A DNA stretch of 42,513 nucleotides from Gordonia sputi NBRC 100414 (GTDB lineage Bacteria > Actinomycetota > Actinomycetes > Mycobacteriales > Mycobacteriaceae), in contig NZ_BAFC01000139.1 of assembly GCF_000248055.1 (NCBI RefSeq), forward strand, positions 1 through 42,513. The letters run 5' to 3'. The notes under the pieces were generated by a model. It was not told the DNA's origin, did not search any database, and saw nothing but the letters and a program-made list of their open reading frames with translations. This document shows positions 8,263 through 15,444 of the stretch, piece by piece. A program made the position numbers and the translations under genes. Every line of letters begins with the position of its first letter. Position 1 is the first letter of the stretch.

Positions 8263-9723
8263 ATGGAACGTAAATGGTGGACGCTTGTCGTCGTCTGCGC
8301 AGCGACTTTCATGTTGCTGCTCGACGTGACGATCGTCGTCGTCGCTCTCCCTGACATCAAGACGGCACTCGGCGCGAGTTTCAGTCAGTTGCAGTGGGTC
8401 ACCGACGCGTATGCGCTCGCTCTGGCGTCCTTGCTGCTGACGTCGGGGTCGATCGCCGACAGGTTCGGTAGACGGCGGATCTTCTCGATCGGACTGGTGA
8501 TCTTCACAGTCGGCTCGCTGCTCTGCGGCGTCGCCCAGGATCCGGTCATGCTGATCATCTCCCGCGCACTGCAGGGCATCGGTGGTGCGGCACTGTTCTC
8601 GACGTCGCTCGCGCTGCTGGCGTCGACCTTCCACGGTCGCGAGCGCGGCGTCGCGTTCGGTGCGTGGGGAGCGGTCACGGGTGTGTCGACGGCTCTCGGC
8701 CCCATCCTCGGCGGCGTGCTGACCACCGGCGTCAGTTGGCGGGCCATCTTCCTGGTCAACCTGCCCATCGGTATCGTCGCGCTGCTCATCACCTGGAAGA
8801 TGGTCGACGAGTCGCGCTCGCCCCATGCACGTCGGATCGACTGGCCCGGTGTCATCGCGTTCACCGCGGGACTCGTCGCGCTGGTGTACGGCTTCACCGA
8901 AGCGGGGCAGCGTTCGTGGGGCGACGGCGTCGTGGTCGGCTCGTTCATCGCCGCCGTGGTGCTGTTGGTGGTATTCGTCGTCATCGAGTTGCGGGTCGAC
9001 GAGCCGATGTTCGACCTCTCGCTGCTGCGTATCCCGACCTTCACCGGCGGACTGATCGCCGCATTCGCCATGAACGGCTCACTGTTCGCGATGCTGCTGT
9101 ACGTGGTGCTCTACCTGCAGGACGGACTCGAGTACTCCGCACTGCAGACCGGTCTGCGTCTGCTCGTGATGTCCGGCTGCACGATGGTGAGCGCCACGAT
9201 CGCCGGTCGACTGTCGGAGAAGGTGCCGGTGCGTTGGCTGATCGGGCCCGGCCTGATCATCGTCGGCGTCGGACTGTTCGTGATGGCCGGACTCGACCAG
9301 AACTCGTCGTGGACGCATCTGATCCCGGGACTGATCGTCGCCGGTATCGGCAGCGGACTGGTCAACCCACCGCTCGCCGCGACCGCCGTCGGCGTTGTCG
9401 ATGTGCACCGCTCCGGTATGGCGTCGGGCATCAACACCACGTTCCGCCAGATCGGCATCGCCGTCGGCATCGCGGTCTACGGCACCGCCTTCAGCTCGAA
9501 GCTGAGCTCGTCGTTTCGCGAGAACCCCGCCGGCGGCAAGCACGCCGCCTACGCCGACGCCCTCAACACGTTGTTCTGGATCAGCGGCGCTGTCGCCGTT
9601 GTTGGCGGCCTTGCCGCGCTGGTGCTGATCCGCAGCCGCGACTTCGTGCCGCACGGCCCTGCCCCGACTACCGAGGGCGGCGACACGTCGAGCGAGGGCG
9701 CCGAGGTGTCGGCCCCGGCCTGA
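8263..9723 (+). CDS. DHA2-family (14-TMS) MFS drug exporter
   Basis: This 486-residue integral membrane protein is a proton-driven multidrug exporter of the EmrB/QacA group. It shows the first helix WWTLVVVCAATFMLLLDVTIVVVALPDI, motif A (GSIADRFGRRRIFSIG), and motif C (GVSTALGPILGGVLTTGVSW, typical of drug:H+ antiporters). Fourteen hydrophobic stretches can be counted roughly along the chain. The C-terminal tail is Ser/Glu-rich. I chose the ATG at 8263 with AAAGGGA 8 nt upstream; a longer frame starts at 8221 but lacks this spacing. The substrate is unknown. The neighbouring double AsnC regulator is divergent. Confidence 0.9.
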   Translation: MERKWWTLVVVCAATFMLLLDVTIVVVALPDIKTALGASFSQLQWVTDAYALALASLLLTSGSIADRFGRRRIFSIGLVIFTVGSLLCGVAQDPVMLIISRALQGIGGAALFSTSLALLASTFHGRERGVAFGAWGAVTGVSTALGPILGGVLTTGVSWRAIFLVNLPIGIVALLITWKMVDESRSPHARRIDWPGVIAFTAGLVALVYGFTEAGQRSWGDGVVVGSFIAAVVLLVVFVVIELRVDEPMFDLSLLRIPTFTGGLIAAFAMNGSLFAMLLYVVLYLQDGLEYSALQTGLRLLVMSGCTMVSATIAGRLSEKVPVRWLIGPGLIIVGVGLFVMAGLDQNSSWTHLIPGLIVAGIGSGLVNPPLAATAVGVVDVHRSGMASGINTTFRQIGIAVGIAVYGTAFSSKLSSSFRENPAGGKHAAYADALNTLFWISGAVAVVGGLAALVLIRSRDFVPHGPAPTTEGGDTSSEGAEVSAPA

Positions 9724-9747
9724 GGTCGCACGAGGTGGGGCGGCGTG

Positions 9748-9875
9748 CGCGGCCTCACCCGGCCGGCAGAAACCCGGGGAAGAGATCTTTCCCGGGTTTC
9801 GTGCCTTTGCTCGTGTTGTTTCTCGAGGAGAGGTCGGTTTCTCGGGGAAGAGTTTCTTCCCCTACTTTTTGCGCG
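9748..9875. repeat. 128-bp intergenic repeat, family A copy 1
   Basis: This unit starts CGCGGCCTCACCCGGCCGGC and ends in CCCCTACTTTTTGCGCG. It contains two foldable parts: GAAACCCGGG...CCCGGGTTTC (9769-9800), and GGGGAAGA-GTT-TCTTCCCC (9844-9862) followed by a T-rich TACTTTTT. It is about 98% identical to the unit at 9961-10089. It lies between the convergent exporter and ABC permease genes and has no credible coding capacity. Confidence 0.9.
9844..9870 (+). terminator. Hairpin plus T-tract after the DHA2 exporter
   Basis: The stem GGGGAAGA/TCTTCCCC (9844-9851, 9855-9862) has a 3-nt loop and is followed by TACTTTTT. This is the best candidate for a Rho-independent terminator in the window and is part of the repeat unit. 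It lies 120 bp after the exporter stop. Confidence 0.6.
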
Positions 9876-9960
9876 GCCAGGGGGGCTGTGAGGCTCGGGG
9901 TGGACGACTCTGCGGCGTCCTTCCCCGACTTTCGGCGCGGCCGGGGCTCGGGTGCTGGTT

Positions 9961-10089
9961 CGCGGCCTCACCCGGCCGGCAGAAACCCGGGGAAGAGATC
10001 TTTCCCCGGGTTTCGTGCCTTTGCTCGTGTTGTTTCTCGAGGAGAGGTCGGTTTCTCGGGGAAGGGTTTCTTCCCCTACTTTCTGCGCG
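9961..10089. repeat. 129-bp intergenic repeat, family A copy 2
   Basis: This second unit differs from copy 1 by one inserted C and about two substitutions. It contains a perfect 13-bp hairpin: GAAACCCGGGGAA (9982-9994), loop GAGATCT, TTCCCCGGGTTTC (10002-10014). The second hairpin is GGGGAAGGGTTTCTTCCCC, followed by TACTTTCTGCGCG. The 410 bp between the exporter and the permease hold these two units, a related fragment (CCTTCCCCGACTTTCGGCGC near 9919-9938) and nothing that looks like a gene. Confidence 0.9.
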
Positions 10090-10133
10090 TCCCCGGCTCC
10101 GGACCCGATGCGTTCAGCCCGAGGCCCCGGCCC

Positions 10134-11363
10134 CTAGCGCGCCATCGAGAGCACTTCGGACCACTTGACGCGGCTGCCGGTGCGCAGGATCGAGCGCTGG
10201 TAGATGCGCGCGGCGAACCAGGTCGCGGCGGCGCAGGCCAGAATCATCAGGATCAGCGTGACCACGATCTGCATGGCGTTGGTGTCGCCGGTGGCGATCC
10301 GGATCGGCATCAGTACGGCCGAGAACGGCGGAATCCACGTCAACACTTCGATGAACGTCGACTGCAGCGACTGCACGCCGAAGATCCCCGCGTACATCAC
10401 GGCCATCGACAGCACGGTGAGCGGCATGATCGTCGAACCAAGTTCTTCCTGGCGCGAAACCAGTGCTCCCGCAGCGGCATACAGCGTCGCGAAGAACAGG
10501 TATCCGAGTAGGAACCACACCAGCACCGCGAGGAACATCCAGATCGCGGTACCGGCGATCGTCAACATCCCGGTGGCGATCCCCGCGATCAGAGCGGTCA
10601 GGCCGAGTATCACCACCTGCCCGAGTGCGACAGCACCGATCCCCAGGATCTTGCCCCACATCAGGTGCAGCGGCTTGACCGTCGCCAACAGCAGCTCGAC
10701 GATCCGCGACGTCTTCTCTTCCACAACACCCACGGCAATCATGTTGCCGCCCAACATGATCGCTGTGATGAGTAGAATCGCACCGACGAGCGCGATCACG
10801 ATCCGCTGCGCCTTGTCAGGCTTGTCCGGGGTGGTTTGGACGGTGGTGATCGTCGGTGCAGGCAGCGCTGCCGCGTCGACACCGCGGGCAGCGAGACCCT
10901 GTGCCAACTCGTGCTGCTGGATCGAGCCGCGCAACACGCCCGACAGCGAGTCCGACAACCCCGTCTTGCTGACGATCGCATACGACTCACCGGAACCCCG
11001 CACCACCGCAGCATCGAGATCACCAGATTCGACGCTGCTGCGCGCCTGCGATAACGCATCCGGACCAGAAGCGATTGATACGACGGTGATCGGCGTGCCG
11101 CTGGCCTCGCCCACCTGGCCGATCGTCGTCGACAGCGAACTGTCGCCCGCGATGCCGACACGCTCCGGGTCGGTTCCGCCACCGGAGATCGCCTTCCAGA
11201 CGATCAGCCCGCCGACGATTACGAGCATCAACACGACGGTGCTGATGATGAAGGATCGCGTCTTGGCACGCGTGGCGATTTCGCGCTGTGCCACAAGGCG
11301 AATCGACTGCAGCGCACTCGCGCCGGTGGACGTTGTGTTACCAGTGGAATTGTGGGAGGTCAT
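10134..11363 (-). CDS. ABC-2 type transporter permease
   Basis: The 409-residue membrane protein has a NatB/ABC-2 layout. One N-terminal helix (TRSFIISTVVLMLVIVGGLIV) precedes a large extracytoplasmic domain of about 140 residues (DPERVGIAGDSSLSTTIGQV onward). A cluster of about five helices follows (GAILLITAIMLGGNMIAVGV to LILMILACAAATWFAARIY). The E-E-K-T-S-R segment VVEEKTSRIVELLLATVKP is typical of the family. It pairs with the ATPase encoded immediately upstream (4-bp overlap at 11360-11363). The substrate is not known; sodium or drug export has been shown for other family members. It is the last gene of a four-gene unit. Confidence 0.9.
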   Translation of the reverse strand: MTSHNSTGNTTSTGASALQSIRLVAQREIATRAKTRSFIISTVVLMLVIVGGLIVWKAISGGGTDPERVGIAGDSSLSTTIGQVGEASGTPITVVSIASGPDALSQARSSVESGDLDAAVVRGSGESYAIVSKTGLSDSLSGVLRGSIQQHELAQGLAARGVDAAALPAPTITTVQTTPDKPDKAQRIVIALVGAILLITAIMLGGNMIAVGVVEEKTSRIVELLLATVKPLHLMWGKILGIGAVALGQVVILGLTALIAGIATGMLTIAGTAIWMFLAVLVWFLLGYLFFATLYAAAGALVSRQEELGSTIMPLTVLSMAVMYAGIFGVQSLQSTFIEVLTWIPPFSAVLMPIRIATGDTNAMQIVVTLILMILACAAATWFAARIYQRSILRTGSRVKWSEVLSMAR

Positions 11364-12262
11364 GCCGTCACCACCTCTCGGAAGAGTTCGGTCAGGTCGG
11401 GTGTTGTCCGCGCGAAGCGGTGTACCGGCCCGTGTGTCAATGCGCGATTGAGTACTGCCTGGTCGTCGAGCGTCGTCGGGTCGACGCGCAGCCGCGCACC
11501 GCCCGGCTGGTATTCGGCTTCCAGCACTCCCGGGCAGTCGTCGGCCCAGCGGGTCGTCGACTCAGGACCGTCGACCTCGAGGATCACGCCAGCACGCGTC
11601 CGGAGATCGTCGACGGCGCCGAGCGCACGCATTCTGCCCTTGACGACGATGCCGACCCGATCACACAATCGCTGCACCAGATCGAGCTGATGCGACGAGA
11701 AGATCACCGGAATGCCTTCGGCCGCTTTCTCTTTCAGAACATCACTCATCACGTCGACGGCCACCGGGTCGAGGCCCGAGAACGGCTCGTCGAGGACGAG
11801 TACGTCCGGATCGTGGACCAGCGCCGCGGCGAGCTGTACGCGTTGCTGGTTGCCGAGCGAGAGGTCGGCGACGTTGTCGTCGTATCGTTCGTCGACGCCG
11901 AGTCGCTGGGTCCAGCGCCGTGCACTCTCGGTGGCCTGGTCGGCACTCATTCCGTGAAGACGCGCGAGGAACACCAGCTGCTCGCCGACCTTCATCTTGG
12001 GATAGAGCCCACGCTCCTCCGGCATGTACCCGATTCGACGCCGCGTGCTGAGATCGATCGGCGCTTCACCGAGTGTCACCCGACCCGAATCCGGTTCGAG
12101 CACACCGAGAATGATGCGCATCGTCGTCGACTTGCCTGCGCCATTACTGCCGACGAAGCCGAAGATCTCTCCGGGTGCGACGGTGAATGTCATGTCATCA
12201 AGGGCGACCACGTCGCCATATCGTTTGGACAGTCCGTCTACGGTGAGCGCTCCTGCGTTCAT
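11360..12262 (-). CDS. ABC transporter ATP-binding protein
   Basis: This 300-residue nucleotide-binding protein has Walker A GSNGAGKS (residues 38-45), a somewhat degenerate signature LSLGNQQRVQLAAALVHDP in place of LSGGQ, and Walker B VLVLDEPFSGLDP. The C-terminal third (LRTRAGVILEVDGPESTTRW onward) is the DUF4162-like extension seen in NatA/ABC-2 drug and sodium exporters. It drives the permease encoded downstream. Start and stop overlap the neighbours by 4 bp on each side (12259-12262 and 11360-11363), so translation of the three genes is coupled. Confidence 0.94.
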   Translation of the reverse strand: MNAGALTVDGLSKRYGDVVALDDMTFTVAPGEIFGFVGSNGAGKSTTMRIILGVLEPDSGRVTLGEAPIDLSTRRRIGYMPEERGLYPKMKVGEQLVFLARLHGMSADQATESARRWTQRLGVDERYDDNVADLSLGNQQRVQLAAALVHDPDVLVLDEPFSGLDPVAVDVMSDVLKEKAAEGIPVIFSSHQLDLVQRLCDRVGIVVKGRMRALGAVDDLRTRAGVILEVDGPESTTRWADDCPGVLEAEYQPGGARLRVDPTTLDDQAVLNRALTHGPVHRFARTTPDLTELFREVVTA

Positions 12263-12906
12263 GACGGGTTCCTTCCCGTGTTGGCCTTCGAGTTGGTGAT
12301 GTTCTTGGGATCAGTGACGGTCTCGGGACTGGCGTACGAGACTTCGAGATCCTCGGGGTCGGCGTCGCCCATCCACCACGCGGTCAGCATCGACGGGATG
12401 AACGCGGCGACGAGGACGAGAGCGATCAGCAGCATGCCGGTGCCGTAGACGTACTGGCCTTTCACCTCGTCGAACCCGCCGAGGACGACGAGGAGCACGT
12501 AGGGAATGAACATCAGCATGAACAGCGTGAAGTACGCAATCGATCGAGCCGAATTGCGCTGCGCCAGTTGAATTTCATCGAGTGCGGAGACCGGTGCATC
12601 CCCGATGGAACCGGTGACGATCCGCACCAGGCGTTGGCAGATGAGCGCACCGACGATGCCTGCCGCGAGGGGTATGACGAACCACTGTCGTGACACGAAG
12701 GCCACGAGCGCACCGACAACGACAAGCAGCACACACAGGCCTTGCGCGACCACGAGACGTCGGTAGACCTTTCTCCTGCGCCAACCGATCAGCCGATGCG
12801 CGTGACGCTCGTTGAACCGTCGATGTCGCTCGCCGCGCCACTCGTCGTAGCGCAGCCATACCGCGGGTTTGGCCTCGTCGGGGATTGCCGAGTTGGGATC
12901 GTGCAT
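12259..12906 (-). CDS. Four-helix membrane protein of unknown function
   Basis: I do not recognise a named family. The 215 residues show a charged N-terminus rich in Arg and His (RYDEWRGERHRRFNERHAHR), two hydrophobic segments (GLCVLLVVVGALVAFVSR and FVIPLAAGIVGALICQRLV), a soluble stretch, and two more (IAYFTLFMLMFIPYVLLVVL and GMLLIALVLVAAFIPSML). The acidic/Asn-rich tail is probably cytoplasmic. It lies between the HTH regulator (3-bp gap) and the ABC ATPase (4-bp overlap), so it is likely an accessory or sensing subunit of this transporter. That role is inferred from position only. Confidence 0.75.
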   Translation of the reverse strand: MHDPNSAIPDEAKPAVWLRYDEWRGERHRRFNERHAHRLIGWRRRKVYRRLVVAQGLCVLLVVVGALVAFVSRQWFVIPLAAGIVGALICQRLVRIVTGSIGDAPVSALDEIQLAQRNSARSIAYFTLFMLMFIPYVLLVVLGGFDEVKGQYVYGTGMLLIALVLVAAFIPSMLTAWWMGDADPEDLEVSYASPETVTDPKNITNSKANTGRNPS

Positions 12907-12909
12907 CGG

Positions 12910-13254
12910 TCACACCTCCGTGGACGTGTGTGGAGTGGACGTGGATGGAGTTGCAGTGGATGTATCTGCCGAACTTTCCTGCGCGCGACCCGCGGGCCTG
13001 CCATAGAGCTCGGCCGACATCGCCGAGAACTCGGTGCGACTGAACACCGCTTCTACGGGGAGGTCAAAGACGTCGCAGATGCGAAACGCGAGGTCGAGGC
13101 TCGGGTAGTTGTCGCCGCGCTCGAGCGCACCGACGGATTGGACGTTGATGCCGACGAGTGCTGCCAGGTCGGCACGCGACATCCGCCGCTCGGCGCGTAG
13201 AACTCCGATGCGGTTGTAGATGGGGAGCTTTTCTCCCCGCCGTACTGGACTCAC
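12910..13254 (-). CDS. Small XRE/Cro-type HTH regulator
   Basis: About 114 residues. The N-terminal helix-turn-helix (IGVLRAERRMSRADLAALVG, then VQSVGALERGDNYPSLDLAF) is of the Cro/C1 type, followed by an E-F-S segment and a Ser/Thr/Pro-rich tail. Proteins of this kind often head operons for membrane proteins and ABC transporters and repress themselves. I chose GTG at 13252-13254; the frame continues to 13290 but runs into the promoter. A palindrome (ACACTA-CA-TAGTGT, 13253-13266) overlaps the start codon, and a TTGACA box lies at 13285-13290 (minus strand). These point to a leaderless, self-controlled transcript. It is first in the four-gene unit. Confidence 0.85.
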   Translation of the reverse strand: MSPVRRGEKLPIYNRIGVLRAERRMSRADLAALVGINVQSVGALERGDNYPSLDLAFRICDVFDLPVEAVFSRTEFSAMSAELYGRPAGRAQESSADTSTATPSTSTPHTSTEV

Positions 13255-13290
13255 ACTACATAGTGTTGGGAAAACACAACAACTTGTCAA
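13253..13290 (-). promoter_or_regulatory. Promoter and operator of the HTH-ABC operon
   Basis: On the minus strand, TTGACA (13285-13290) lies 19 nt before CACTAT, which is inside the inverted repeat ACACTA-CA-TAGTGT (13253-13266). The GTG start follows about 5 nt later. Binding of a small HTH dimer here would block both the -10 region and the start codon. The -35 box overlaps the stop codon of the neighbouring flavoprotein gene (13287-13289). Confidence 0.55.
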
Positions 13291-14498
13291 GGTTGGGCGT
13301 CGAGAATCTCCACAACGTTGCGCGCTGCCTCACGACCCGCGCGGTTGGCGCCGATCGTCGACGCCGATGGTCCGTAGCCGAGCAATTGGATGCGTGGGTC
13401 GTCTGCAACGGTGGTGGCGAGGCGTCCGGTCATGACGATTCCGCCTCCCGGTCCGCGCAGATGGAGAGGTGACAGATGATCGAGCGCACTTCGGAATCCG
13501 GTGTTCCAGAAGATGACGTCGACGTCGAGCTGTTCGCCCGCAGCCACCGGGCTGCCGCCATTCGCGCGATCGCCGTCGGCCCCGCCAGTACAGTCCCAGC
13601 ACACGCCGGTCTCGGTGATGCGGGTGAACATCGGTCGCCAGTTGTCGAGGATTCCGTCTCGCTGCGCCGCTTCGATGGTCGGTGTCAGTGCGAGTCCGGT
13701 CACCGAGACCACCGACGTCGGCGGTAGTCCCGCGCGAACCCGACGTTCGACGCGCGCCACGGCTTGGCGACCGAGTTCGGGTGAGAAGGGATTCGAATCG
13801 AAGCGCGGTTCGGTGCGCGAGCACCAGAATGTCTGGACGCCGGGGGCGCGTCGAGCGATCTCGATCAGAAGCTGAACCGCCGAGATGCCCGCGCCGACGA
13901 CCAGTACGCGCTGACCGGCGAACTCCTCGGGGCCGGTGTAGTCGTGCGTGTGCAGTTGCCTGCCGCGAAAGTCTGCAGCTCCGGGTATGTGGGGGATGAA
14001 CGGCCTTTCCCACGTTCCGGTGGCATTGATGAGTGTGCGCGCGGCGATCTCTCGTCCGCGGAGTCGACCACCGAGCGTCACCCGGAACCCTTCGCCGTCA
14101 CGTTCGACGGAACGTACGTCGACGGGTCGACGCACCCGTAGCCCGAACCTGTTCTCGTACTTCGCGAAATACTCGGGAACCACAGACGACGCAGGGAACT
14201 CGCCGCGGTCGATACCCACCGCTTCAGCAAGCCCGTATCCGGGTAGGTCGTGCACACGGTTGGTGCCCGACAGCGTCAGCGTCGGCCATCGGAACTGCCA
14301 CGCACCGCCGGGGCGCGGGGAATGGTCGAGCAATTGGTAGCGGTCGCCGAGGCCGAAGCGTTGCAGAAAGTAGGCCGCCGACAGTCCCGCCTGGCCGCCA
14401 CCGATGACGAGGACATCGCTGAACGCGTCGGGTTCCTGCGCGACGGACTCATGCACATCGGGGATTGCGGACTCGGAGGACAGCGACGGACTCGACAC
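13287..14498 (-). CDS. Flavin-dependent monooxygenase / NAD(P)-binding oxidoreductase
   Basis: About 403 residues with two Rossmann folds. The FAD site is VLVIGGGQAGLSAAYFLQRF near residue 30, and the NAD(P)H site is VLVVGAGISAVQLLIEIARR near the middle. ATGTWERPFIPHIPG between them is the typical FMO/BVMO-like segment. The product probably hydroxylates or oxidises a small molecule using NADPH and oxygen, with no clue to the substrate. The start is uncertain. GTG at 14496-14498 is used here, but GGAGAGG is very close to it, and GTG at 14454-14456 is an alternative. It is divergent from the EchA6-like gene with a short 50-bp gap. Confidence 0.82.
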   Translation of the reverse strand: MSSPSLSSESAIPDVHESVAQEPDAFSDVLVIGGGQAGLSAAYFLQRFGLGDRYQLLDHSPRPGGAWQFRWPTLTLSGTNRVHDLPGYGLAEAVGIDRGEFPASSVVPEYFAKYENRFGLRVRRPVDVRSVERDGEGFRVTLGGRLRGREIAARTLINATGTWERPFIPHIPGAADFRGRQLHTHDYTGPEEFAGQRVLVVGAGISAVQLLIEIARRAPGVQTFWCSRTEPRFDSNPFSPELGRQAVARVERRVRAGLPPTSVVSVTGLALTPTIEAAQRDGILDNWRPMFTRITETGVCWDCTGGADGDRANGGSPVAAGEQLDVDVIFWNTGFRSALDHLSPLHLRGPGGGIVMTGRLATTVADDPRIQLLGYGPSASTIGANRAGREAARNVVEILDAQP

Positions 14499-14548
14499 CT
14501 CTCCAGTGTGCCCGCCGGAAAACGGCAGGGCTGGGTAGTCTCTCCTGC

Positions 14549-15280
14549 ATGATCCACTCGCATGCAGAAGGTTCGGTGACGACGATTGAGCTCGATCGCC
14601 AGGACAAGCGCAACGCACTCAACGAGGACATGGTCGACGGTCTCGCGAAGGCTTTCGCCGACGCCGTCGACGCGGGCAGCAGGGCAATCGTGGTCACCGG
14701 CCGCGGCAGTGTATTCAGCGCGGGTGCCGACCTGTCCGGCCCCGTCTACGACCCCGCGTTCCTCGAGAAGCTCATCGCCAAGCTGCGCGAGATCGAGTCG
14801 GTGCCCGTGCCCGTGATCGCTGCACTCAACGGTTCGGCACTCGGCGCGGGACTGCAATTGGCAATGGCGGCCGACCTTCGGGTGATGGCTCCCGACGCAC
14901 TTGCGGGTATCCCGGCAGCGAAACTCGGTGTTGCCGTTGACGAGTGGACAATTCGACGCCTCGTCTCGCTTGTGGGCGCCGGTCAGGCACGCGGCATGTT
15001 GATCGGCTGCGATCCGTTGTCGGCCGACCGCGCGCACGCGCTCGGCTTCGCCAATCGCATCGGCGACCTCACCGACGCCCAGCACTGGGCGGCGACCATC
15101 GCCGATCTCGCACCCTTGACTCTGCAGCACTACAAGTTGGTACTCAACGGCGACGGCGCGCGCAACGACGCCCCCGCCGACCGTCAGGCCGCGATGCGTC
15201 GCGCGTGGGAAAGCGAAGACCTGCTCGAGGGGCGCGCCGCCCGCTCCGAGAAGAGAAAGCCGGAGTTCACGGGAAAGTAG
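14549..15280 (+). CDS. echA6: EchA6-like enoyl-CoA hydratase family protein
   Basis: This crotonase-fold protein has 243 residues, the same length as M. tuberculosis EchA6 (Rv0905). It shares the blocks SAGADLSG, GSALGAGLQLAMAADLRV and WTIRRLVSLVGAGQARGMLI. The two catalytic glutamates of true hydratases are missing: Gln occupies the first position (GLQLAM) and the second falls in AVDEWTIRRL. In mycobacteria EchA6 lacks hydratase activity and delivers acyl-CoA to the FAS-II system for mycolic acids (established), so a carrier role is likely here too. A TAGTCT box (14536-14541) ends 7 nt before the ATG, suggesting a leaderless mRNA. A hairpin follows at 15303-15330. Confidence 0.88.
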   Translation: MIHSHAEGSVTTIELDRQDKRNALNEDMVDGLAKAFADAVDAGSRAIVVTGRGSVFSAGADLSGPVYDPAFLEKLIAKLREIESVPVPVIAALNGSALGAGLQLAMAADLRVMAPDALAGIPAAKLGVAVDEWTIRRLVSLVGAGQARGMLIGCDPLSADRAHALGFANRIGDLTDAQHWAATIADLAPLTLQHYKLVLNGDGARNDAPADRQAAMRRAWESEDLLEGRAARSEKRKPEFTGK

Positions 15281-15302
15281 ATCGGACAACACTTTTCGTC
15301 GT

Positions 15303-15330
15303 CGACGGTGCGTCTGCGGGCGCATCGTCG
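15303..15330 (+). terminator. Hairpin after echA6
   Basis: CGACGGTGCG (15303-15312) and CGCATCGTCG (15321-15330) pair with one G-T wobble around an 8-nt loop, 22 nt after the stop codon. It has no T-tract. Confidence 0.5.
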
Positions 15331-15364
15331 AACGGTCGTGGCTGGGATGTCTAGTTTTCCTGTG

Positions 15365-15426
15365 TGAAACATTCCGAGTAACTCGCTGAAACATGGCCTC
15401 CGTACGTTTGGCCGGTCTGTAACTCG
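15365..15426. promoter_or_regulatory. Repeated motifs upstream of the NCS1 permease
   Basis: TGAAACAT occurs at 15365-15372 and 15387-15394, 22 bp apart (about two helical turns). Between them is the palindrome CGAGT-A-ACTCG (15375-15385). GTAACTCG recurs at 15419-15426. This arrangement looks like a binding region for a dimeric regulator of the permease gene, but the protein is unknown. Confidence 0.4.
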
Positions 15427-15444
15427 GATCACGCAGGAGGGCCG

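Noticed and set aside
9748..10089. Paired repeats as the ends of an insertion sequence
   Set aside because: The copies are direct, not inverted. There is no transposase, and the 85 bp between them carries no gene.
8664..10511. 615-codon plus-strand ORF running from the exporter through the repeats into the permease
   Set aside because: Arg-rich shadow sequence passing through a real gene, non-coding repeats and an opposite gene.
10134..13254. Calling the ABC system a sodium exporter (NatAB)
   Set aside because: Only the general ABC-2 layout is visible. Substrate cannot be read from the sequence.
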